This document shows positions 56,240-64,000 of a DNA stretch of 64,000 nucleotides, piece by piece. The DNA is from Epiperipatus broadwayi (Eukaryota > Onychophora > Udeonychophora > Euonychophora > Peripatidae), in NCBI GenBank assembly GCA_028023455.1, contig JAQFVV010000020.1, positions 6,805,092-6,869,091 on the forward strand, given 5' to 3'. The notes beneath the pieces were generated by a model. That model worked only from the letters and a program-made list of their open reading frames with translations. It did no database searches and was not told where the DNA came from. Made by a program: the position numbers and the translations under genes. Positions within the stretch are counted from its first letter, which is position 1, and each line of letters opens with the position of its first letter.

Positions 56240-57305
56240 TTTTCAGGTTCCAATCAACCTTAAGATATTTGTTTCAAATAGCTAACTACTTAATTATTTC
56301 TCATTAAATGGATATCTAAATAAGTTACAGGATTAATCAGGAATAAAAACTTCAAAATGTCAGCACACGGCAGCTTGCTATTTAGTAAGTAATGAATTCT
56401 TTTTTGTAGTTCTTTTAGAGGCCTTTTTAGAGAAGTCTTAGACATGGTGAAAACTTAAATGCTTTTCTATTTTTATAACAAGGTTACTTTGGGATACATA
56501 ACAATTTAAGTTGCATTCTCATATATAAAAATAAAAACATAAAAATATTATAACAAATTTGTCTTTTCTATTATAAATCTTCCCAATTCCCTTTAAAGAC
56601 AAATATTTCTTTATAAAAACTACTCTTATAGTACTATTATAATATTTTTAGGATTTGTGTTCAACATAAAGTATACATACTTGAGACTACATATGAATAT
56701 GTCATTATTTCTTGTAGTTTCAAATTATTATTTTTGGGGACATGTTAATCTTCTTAATAGAAGCCAATTAGTATTATGTCCACCTTTTCAATGTATCCTA
56801 CTTTTTAAAAATAATAATTTACTATATTTATTTTTAAAGTATTGGTTTTATTTCTGGGACTTTGTTTTCTTCATCCAAACTGTTTATTTTATTGCATTAT
56901 AACTTAAATTTACTTTTCTTAACTCTCTTTATTTACAAAAATCCTTTTTAATCAATTTTCCCTTAATTTTATATATTTATTTTATATCAAATTAAGAAAT
57001 TTGTCTATTTAAGAGTCTATTTTTACTTTTATTTCTTCACTCACTGCTAATCCAGTATTTTTGGCAGTTTTACTACCATCTTTTAATTTTTTCCTTGATA
57101 AATTTTACATATTCTAGTTAACTTTATTTTAACAATAACTACTGGAATTAAATAAATTTAAAAAAAAATTTTTTTAATAAAATTAAAAAAATAAAACAAA
57201 AATTGTGAAAAGATTTTTAAAAAAACCCAATATCACAGAAATGAACAGTATAAAATAAAATCCAACAAATTAATATAACATAATACACATAAATAGTCAA
57301 AATAA
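56240..57305. other. A+T-rich stretch without recognisable gene
   Basis: The 81-codon open frame at 56657-56902 is Phe/Leu/Tyr-rich and matches nothing I know. Confidence 0.45.
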
Positions 57306-57309
57306 GTCA

Positions 57310-57545
57310 CAGATCACATGACCCTATACTCTTAAGCTTGTAAGTTATAAACAATGAGGATTGCCAATTCCTCAACAAGCTTTGTGATAAATGCTTAGCT
57401 ACAGAAAGCATGAAACAATGGTCAGAGGTTTTTTTTTTGGGGGGGAGGGTTCTGACAGAGATATTTTAAATGCTTGCTCTAGATAAGCATTTATCACAAA
57501 GCTTGTTGAGGAATTGGCAATCCTCATCGTTTATAATACACATAT
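57310..57545. repeat. F3 foldback repeat
   Basis: Arms of about 49 bp (ATGAGGATTGCCAATTCCTC to GATAAATGCTTA near 57353-57400, mirrored near 57485-57535) are almost perfect complements. The left flank (AGTCACAGATCACATGACCC...AAGCTTG) resembles the F2 end. A TGAAACAATGGTC piece sits at the hammerhead position, but no CUGANGA box is visible. The centre contains a T/G homopolymer run. Confidence 0.65.
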
Positions 57546-57589
57546 TTGTCAAATTGTGAAGGATTTTAATGTCTTTTTTATATCCTAAA

Positions 57590-58340
57590 AAGCAAAAGAA
57601 AAAAACTGACAAGAATACAAACTGAAATCAAAGCCAAAAGACTGAGGAATATAATAAAATTAGAAATCAGATTAAATACTATTTTAGATGAAGTAGTATA
57701 AGCTAGGAGGTATTTACTATAAAAAGTTGCATCAAGCCCAAAAATTTGAGTAACAGGATAATTGCTAAAAAAAACTGAAAAAGGTAAGAAATTCTATCAT
57801 TCTTGCTTCCGACAAAAAAAATCTCATGTTTACTTCAACTACTACACAGTCAGTGAGACATAACTAAGACCTATCTGAAAAAATTATATTAATTACCTGA
57901 AGTACAAAATAATTTATATAAGTCTGTTGATGTCAACATTTTATACATTCATGATAACTTTAAAAAGATGACAGATTTATAGAAAAAATAGCTTTTATAT
58001 GCTTCAAAGACAGAAAAGCATTTGATTATGTTGTAATAAAATTGTAAAGTCTTTGCTGGATGATAATACTTTTAATTAAGCTAATAAGATCATAATACCA
58101 TAGAAGCAGTAATTCACTCTATTTACTCCAGAATCATTTGTTATAAGCTTACAAATAATTAATTAATACCAGATAGTAATGCTATAACCATATCTCCTGA
58201 CTAGTTTTGGAATACTATTTTTTAATAAACAGAATGTTCACATGCATCTATTTGTTTTATATTCTCCAAACTAATAACCTAAGATTTAAACATTATAACA
58301 TTAAAACTCAAGCCAATGTATGCCCAAAAATTAAATCAAC
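57590..58340 (+). pseudogene. decayed LINE reverse-transcriptase fragment
   Basis: Near 57985-58030 a frame reads AFICFKDRKAFDYVV, matching RT motif A (F.D..KAFD.V). It is preceded by a charged region with KKLKKVRNSIILASDKKN and followed, across frameshifts, by KLIRS.YHRSSNS-like residues. No YADD/FADD box was located. It is distinct from the RTE family by motif wording. Boundaries are approximate. Confidence 0.4.
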
Positions 58341-58389
58341 AACTATATAGTTTAATGATTTAGTATTTTAATCCATCTAGGGTAATCTT

Positions 58390-58570
58390 AAACCACTAAA
58401 CATCACATGATCACTATTTCTTATGCTTGCTCATAACTGTTATTAAAACAGGAAAAACTCTCCAAACAGTAGATAGGAATTTTGTGCACAAGCCTTCTGG
58501 CATCCATTGATTACTTGCACTGAATGGCACTACTGTATGGAGAGTTTTGCCTGTTTTAATAGCATAAACT
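58390..58570. repeat. short F1 foldback without ribozyme
   Basis: It begins ACTAAACATCACATGATCAC, switches orientation at about 58470 (CCAAACAGTAGATAGGAATT), and ends TATGGAGAGTTTTGCCTGTT. The ribozyme part of the unit is absent. Confidence 0.7.
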
Positions 58571-59264
58571 TAAATATTAATACATATGAATTTCTGGTTT
58601 GTAATCCAGTCTTTCACTGAAAAACTAATCTAGATATCTTGATAAACCATAACCATATAATGTCTATTAATTCAATCTTAGAAAAGATGGCTTTGGAAAG
58701 AATGATAGAATGAATTATTATTACTATCATAGATATTGAAAGTAAGCAGAAAAAGTTAATTAATGATTGTTTGGTATAATATTCGTATATACTAACCAAA
58801 AAGCAATTGTTAAAACCACATATAGAAATATACAAATAGTTTGAAGCTCAAAATATATATGATAAAAATGATTTTTTTTTTCTTTTCTATTAAACTGTTG
58901 TGAGAAAATTGAAATTTGAGTGAATCAGAAACTAGTAAGTGTGAAAATTAGTGACAAGAAAAAAGTAAATATATCGATTAAATAATTCTTCATGAACTTG
59001 AAAGAATTTAAAATAAATGATTCTTGGCTAACAGAGATTGTAAATAGAAATTATAATAAACTTATGACAATAGTTGAAAATGAAATAAATCCCCACCTTT
59101 CTTTGAAATTTCAAATTGTCATTATAGCATTTTATTGTTATTAATTTATGACTATTTATCATATCTCACCATGCCTTCATATAATAGATAGTACAGATTC
59201 CATCTATTGTATTAAGCATTTGTTATCTCTAACCAATGCATATACAAATAAATAATGCATAGCC

Positions 59265-59727
59265 AATGGCAAGGACAGGCCAACAGCCATGATGCTCAGT
59301 AATTCTGTGGTCAGAAAACTACTCTCACATGGATGAAAGATAATCTTTGATTTCTAGACAATAGTGTTAAGCAAAATGGTTGCTGTAGTGAGACAAGTGC
59401 ACTTTCAGGACTGGAATCTGCAGGAACCAAATACCAACAAGATTCAAGCTATTAAGTAAAGCCAGAAGGGTCATTAAACATTCCCAAGGCAGGGTATCAC
59501 AGTACAGCTGTTAGTGATTTTAAATCTAGAAGAGCATGTGCAATCTCTTCTTCTATAGTTCATCCTTGAATTAGGAGCTATAACTCACCAATGCTAGCAG
59601 ACAAAGTATAACCATTGTAAATATTGTAAATATGCAAATGTATATTTGTTTTCATACATTATCAATGAATATAAAATGTATTTACACATATTTGTGTTTA
59701 CATATAATCACAACTAAACATAACACA
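59265..59727 (+). repeat. left LTR (approximate ends)
   Basis: It is collinear with 61715-62152 with many substitutions and small indels. Exact ends are uncertain. Confidence 0.6.
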
Positions 59728-60159
59728 TTTGGTGCAGTCAACAAAATAGAAAACAAATTTCCCCATGGCTGGAAAAACTTTTTTTAAATAAAAAATCTTG
59801 CTCTCATGGGTGGTTTGATTTTGTCTTTAATCAAAAAAATTGACAGTTATGCTAACATTAGCTCATCAAATAATGGTTATAAACAACATCAGTGATTACT
59901 CATCTTATTATTAACTAAAAGAATTTTTTCTGTCATGGCAGCATAGAGGGACAAAATAAAATGTCTAAAATGGGCTCATGTGTAAAATTTGATTTGACCT
60001 ATGGTGAAGCTCTAAGGTTCAAATACTCTTCTATATGCAGGCTAATCAAATCAATAAGACTTTGTTAAAATTAGAGACTTTCATCTGTCACTGGACTTCA
60101 GATACATGAGATTCAGGTACAGGCCATGTCTGTGTTCCAGCTGATCTTGATTTTGATAA

Positions 60160-60700
60160 AGCATTGCTCTATTTACAATCCTAATGATAATGAGAAATAT
60201 TTACTTCAATATCTGTACAGAAGATGGAGGAGAAAAAGCAAGAAATTTTGCTGTTAAAATAAGAAAACTAACTTTAAAATACAATTTCAAAGACTTCGTC
60301 AATGAAGCTTTGTGAGATCAATTTATTTGAGCATGTGAGACAAGCTTCTAATGGACCCTGATATAACATTTCATTTTACTATCTCAAGCAACTCTGGCAG
60401 AATCAGCAGCTAATTAAACAAATCCATTGAAGAAAATAAAGTATAACATTCAAAACATTGAGCAGAAAACTGGGTTAGACAAGCACCCAGTTGACAGAAA
60501 AAGTCATTACTCATATAAATCAGCAACAGTAATAATGAATAAAAAACATTTGTTATAGATGTGACCAACCATTGTATGCAAACATTGAATGACCATACCA
60601 GTACATAATGTGAACATATTGCAAGCATGTTGAGCACACAAAATCTTCTTTTACAAGGAAACAACAACTTGCTTATGATGGAATTAGAGAATCTATTCCA
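60160..60700 (+). pseudogene. gypsy gag C-terminal region with two broken CCHC knuckles
   Basis: A frame starting near 60330 reads LLMDPDITFH, reminiscent of the gag capsid end. From 60551 the frame reads CYRCDQPLYANIE then stop: the spacing is exactly C-x2-C-x4-H-x4-C, with the His changed to Tyr and the last Cys codon to TGA. From 60611 it reads stop-TYCKHVEHTKSSF: a second C-x2-C-x4-H-x4-C with its first Cys turned to TGA and last Cys to Phe. Gag with tandem zinc knuckles that bind genomic RNA fits Ty3/gypsy elements. It is inactive. Confidence 0.65.
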
Positions 60701-60769
60701 AATTTCCAGAAAGGCAATTTAATATCCAAGAAACAAAATATCTGTGTAAACAATCTCTGCATTCAAACA

Positions 60770-60960
60770 CAGAATTATTAATAATTTTCCTGTAGTAATG
60801 GAACTGGCCACTGAGTCTGCAATGTCCATTATATCAAAAAATCCATGAGCTATCATTAATAAGAAAAATAAATAATTGCATCTTAGTAACAAAAGACACT
60901 GATTACCAAGGTAATCAAGTAACACTTTTGTGTCAGGTAAGAACTAAAGTTAAAATGATC
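60770..60960 (+). pseudogene. retropepsin (aspartic protease) remnant
   Basis: FPVVMELATESAMSIISKN at about 60786-60842 matches the protease context VMELDTGSA.S.IS, with the catalytic Asp replaced by Ala and Gly by Glu. About 100 bases on, another frame gives YQGNQVTLLCQV, which fits the later protease strand. It lies downstream of the gag knuckles, as expected for gag-pol. Confidence 0.65.
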
Positions 60961-61714
60961 AATAAAACTTGTTATCTATCTCTTATTGTGTCTTTCTGGT
61001 AAGCAGAGCAATTTATTAGGATGACTGATTTACTCATGTAGGTTTTACAGCGACTAAAGTGAATCATGGTCACAACAATAAATTCAAACAGGATTTACCC
61101 AGTAGTAGTTGTTAATAATACAGATATGAGCCCTAAAATAAAGCATTAAACTAAAAGTGCAAAAATGAGGCTAGGGTGCTCATGACCTGTACTGTATGTT
61201 TAGGGGAATCATCAAATGAGTTTCAGCAGTTGTGATCAAAGTAAACAATAATGATTAAAACAGCTGCTGGACAGCAACATCATGGACATAAAAACCAACT
61301 AAGACTAAACAACACACCACTAGCCCTCATCAAAGCCTAATAAGATGACAAAGAAATCTCACAATCTAACAGTGATGGGTACCAGCTAGCTGCATTGAAC
61401 CTACATTTTAAGTACTGATGAACTACAACAATAAACTTGTTGACAATGATCTCTGAGTTGGATAAAGACACAAAATGAAGAAGATACCTATCAACCTATG
61501 TGCATAACTACATTCTCCAGGGAAAATTGTAGCTAGGGAGAGAGACTGTTATATCTCACATTGCTTTTAAATAATAGACTAATCCTGATCCCATCTTATC
61601 TAGATCAGATTGAGCATTTATCCTCTAACTTAGGTGTAACTGATAACAAATGGCGAGAACTGGCCATTAGGTGATGATGATCACTGAATCTGAATAGTTT
61701 TATTACAGATAAAA

Positions 61715-62152
61715 ATCTAGCCAACAAACAGTAATGCATTTTGAGGTAAGGTCAGAGAACATCTGTCACAGAGCTTAAAGGCAGAATTAATATCTTTCAT
61801 ATAACAGCTGTTAAACAAAATTGCTGATGCAGTGAGACAAGCTCAAGTTCAGGACTGGAAGCTTTTAGAACCCAACACTAACATGAGACAAACTGTCAAG
61901 AACAGTTAGACATGTCACCATAGGCTATCACAGTACAGTTGGAGTTGTAAAAAACTTATAAGGGTACACACAATCTCCTCTACTATAGTTCACCATAGAA
62001 CTAGGGTTTATACCTCACCAATGGTGGTATATAAAGGATAATCATTGTAAATATGCAAATGTATATATTTGTTTTCATGTATTATTAATAAATATATTGT
62101 GAAAGATATTTACATGCATTTGTGTTTATGTATAATAACAACTAGAACTTAC
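61715..62152 (+). repeat. right LTR (approximate ends)
   Basis: This is the partner of the left LTR; it ends near AACAACTAGAACTTACA. Confidence 0.6.
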
Positions 62153-62159
62153 ATATATA

Positions 62160-63500
62160 TAATATTAGACATCACAAAACTATGTCAGTGGCACCCAAAT
62201 GCATTTTGGTCAATCACCTCTTGATCAATTGAGACAAATTCATATAACCCTCTATGCCACAGATGCCAAATATTTTGTGCTTATAAAATAAATTTATTGA
62301 ATATATGATGTTTCCTTGAAAATAAAACCTAACCTGAAAATAAGCCTTAGCATGATTTTTCAAGATATTCATAATATAAACTTTACTGAATATGGTCAGA
62401 TAGACAGATGGATTTATTTCATTTGTTAAAATACCCAGACATATAGAATTATATGATGATTGTATAAATAAATACAAATGTAGATTTCTGTACATGAAAA
62501 AATAAGGCATACCCAGAAAATAAGTTCTTTGGAGCAAAAATTAATATAAGACACAATCTTATTTTGGGAGAAATACAGTCTATACATATTATATAATGAG
62601 AACCATTTCTATCCTAAAATGTGATATTTGCATCTTATTTTAAACTCTCTACATATATATGAGTGTCTTTTGTACAAATTAATGTTTGTCACCTTTATAT
62701 TTTTATTAAATAATTGTTTTAAATGAAATGAAATACATACTAATCATCTTACATAATCTTAATGATTTCTGTTAAAATTAAATCTAATAATTTTTTTTTT
62801 TTTTTTTAGTGTCCTGATTGCGTTAAATAATAATAATAAAAGTGTTTATTTATCTAGAATGGGTTATATCAAAATTACGAGTGGAGGAAATTTAAAACTT
62901 GCAAATCAAAATATAGCAATAATAAAAATTAGTATTCTGCATTAAAAATCCATATTAACAAGACATTATTAGAGTAGAGTTCATTTTTTAACATAAGTTT
63001 GTAAAATCTTAATATTTATTCTTTAAGCATAACCACCTTTGTACAAATTACTGCTATTAAATTTATATGCTTAATAAATAATTCAAACATAATAAAAAAA
63101 AACGTAATCAATTGGATAATAAAATAAAGTACGATTTTTTTTGTTAAAGAAAAGCTTTTTTTTTTTATTTTACAAAAATAAAGAAAATAACAACAACAAT
63201 ATTAATATAAGCCAAAATTTGATTAATTTATTAATTAGTCAAATTTTGAATTTTTTTTTCTAATTTTTTATTTTTTCTTATTATGAAAGTTAATTTTTTA
63301 TATATTGCCCTGTACTTAATAGTTACAGCGGGAGAGTGATAGACGTGAGACTAAGTCGAACCTGATTCAAAGTTAACTTTGTCATTTCTACTTCTTAAAT
63401 ATCAAGAGATTAATCATTTCATTTTTTTTTTTACTTTCATTGCATCAAATCCTAAATCTACATCTAGAGAACAGAATATAATTAAAATATTTTAGTAATT
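62160..63500. other. A+T-rich stretch without recognisable gene
   Basis: It contains T runs near 62785-62808 and 63150. A short less A+T-rich island at 63325-63375 (AGCGGGAGAGTGATAGACG) precedes the last open region; I cannot identify it. The 107-codon minus-strand frame at 62214-62537 has no recognisable motif. Confidence 0.45.
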
Positions 63501-63734
63501 ATGGATTTTTATCAGCAAATACTTCGGTCTAAAAGTGAGCTTACCATAAAAATGAAAGACTTTTATCTATTTTCACCTGAGGAATACAAAAATATCTCAA
63601 TTTGGCTAACTGACAGTCCTATGTTAAAGTACCATTTGATCACCCAAATGAACAATTCCATGAAAAATATTTTAATAGATTTCAAAAATAATAATAAAGA
63701 AAATAGCACTAAAACAATACCTAAAAAATTATAA
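63501..63734 (+). CDS. unrecognised open frame, 77 codons
   Basis: The frame starts at an ATG after a 5' A/T-rich stretch (MDFYQQILRSKSELTIKMKD). Its composition is balanced (acidic, basic and aromatic residues mixed), unlike most chance frames here. It has no signal peptide, membrane segment or zinc finger. It could be the first exon or N-terminus of an unidentified or transposon gene. The stretch downstream in the same frame (next entry) looks like decayed coding sequence, so the two may belong together. Confidence 0.3.
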   Translation: MDFYQQILRSKSELTIKMKDFYLFSPEEYKNISIWLTDSPMLKYHLITQMNNSMKNILIDFKNNNKENSTKTIPKKL

Positions 63735-63767
63735 TAAAAATAAAATATACTCAGTAAAACATATATA

Positions 63768-64000
63768 ATGGCCAAAGATCCAGTAAAAAATGCTTATAAA
63801 AGAAAAGATAAAATAAGTACCGAAGGACACATAAATTGGCCAGAAGTAAAAATAAAAATACTTATAGCTTTGTGATTAAAATCTGAAACAAATACTTGGT
63901 TATCTCTTGGCAGAAAATTGATTGTAATTAATATTGTTGCTGTTATTCCAAATTTATATGATGTATCTGTAAATAAATAGCTCAGTAATGAGATTGAAAA
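63768..64000 (+). pseudogene. unrecognised, possibly decayed coding stretch at window edge
   Basis: In the same frame as 63501, an ATG at 63768 opens MAKDPVKNAYKRKDKISTEG, continuing HINWPEVKIKILIAL then a TGA, LKSETNTWLSLGRK, and later VNK, a TAG and LSNEIE. Both stops fall where a Trp codon (TGG) would differ by one base. The sequence runs off the end. I do not recognise the family and infer decayed coding only from composition and stop pattern. Confidence 0.3.

Larger units (their letters stand above)
59265..62152 (+). mobile_element. decayed Ty3/gypsy LTR retrotransposon
   Basis: Two direct repeats of about 450 bp, roughly 59265-59727 and 61715-62152, share blocks such as GTGAGACAAG, TTCAGGACTGGAA, TATCACAGTACAG and TAAATATGCAAATGTATAT, and are diverged (an old insertion). 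Just after the first lies TTTGGTGCAGTCAAC, a plausible tRNA primer site. Between them are a gag zinc-knuckle pair and an aspartic protease remnant. RT, RNase H and integrase are not recognisable, and the internal part is only about 2 kb, so most of pol is deleted. Confidence 0.75.

Noticed and set aside
60410-60925. Minus-strand open frames of 85 and 68 codons
   Set aside because: They are antisense to the gag and protease remnants of the gypsy element.
61410-61450. CTGATGA near 61415 in the gypsy interior
   Set aside because: No helix II or GAAA follows; chance occurrence.

Overview
This 64 kb window is very A+T-rich (roughly three quarters A+T by eye), intron-scale eukaryotic DNA with long homopolymer and AT/AAT microsatellite tracts. 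Every recognisable coding remnant belongs to a transposable element of animal type: RTE-like LINE, hAT, Merlin, mariner-like, Ty3/gypsy and tRNA-derived SINEs. I see no intact host gene, no CRISPR and no operon structure. The best guess is an intergenic or large-intron region of an invertebrate animal; I cannot name the species.

Layout. 1-5.4 kb: an inverted (foldback) repeat, a SINE, a 5'-truncated RTE LINE and a second foldback. 5.4-6.5 kb: a Merlin-type DNA transposon remnant. 6.9-9.9 kb: a nearly full-length but broken RTE-like LINE (AP endonuclease plus reverse transcriptase). 13.2-13.8 kb: a mariner-like relic. 14.1-15.6 and 24.1-25.0 kb: inverted/tandem arrays of a 326-349 bp unit. 19.3-19.8, 27-31.6, 37.9-40.2, 49.2-50.4 and 57.3-58.6 kb: more foldback repeats. 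20.8-23.9 and 38.9-42.7 kb: two copies of one hAT transposon in opposite orientation, one swollen by an (AAT)n tract and the other split by a nested foldback element. 33.9-36.3 kb: a decayed RTE LINE. 46.1-46.9, 57.6-58.3 and 17.6-17.9 kb: fragments of other LINEs. 59.3-62.2 kb: a decayed Ty3/gypsy element with gag zinc knuckles and a protease remnant. 63.5-64 kb: an unrecognised, partly open coding stretch running off the end.

The most interesting signal is that three of the foldback families (called F1, F2 and F4 here) carry motifs with the layout of type I hammerhead self-cleaving ribozymes: CUGANGA, a short hairpin, GAAA, a 4- or 6-base (near-)palindrome, a UH cleavage step, and a two-part stem I that closes the motif. 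F4 motifs are exactly 57 nt in all six copies, and the better F1 copies are exactly 59 nt. Monomers of about 453 (F1), 473 (F4) and 371 bp (F2) are present in more than one unit length, as inverted dimers, with 13-14 bp target-site duplications where these can be seen. One F4 copy also has A- and B-box-like Pol III promoter elements just downstream of the ribozyme. Together these features look like retrozyme or Sm-alpha-like elements: small ribozyme-bearing retroelements that probably moved through circular or multimeric RNA using a LINE reverse transcriptase in trans. The inverted-dimer form with ribozymes pointing outward is the part that may be new. Ribozyme activity is inferred, not shown, and the base pair next to the core (10.1-11.1) is mismatched in F1 and F4.
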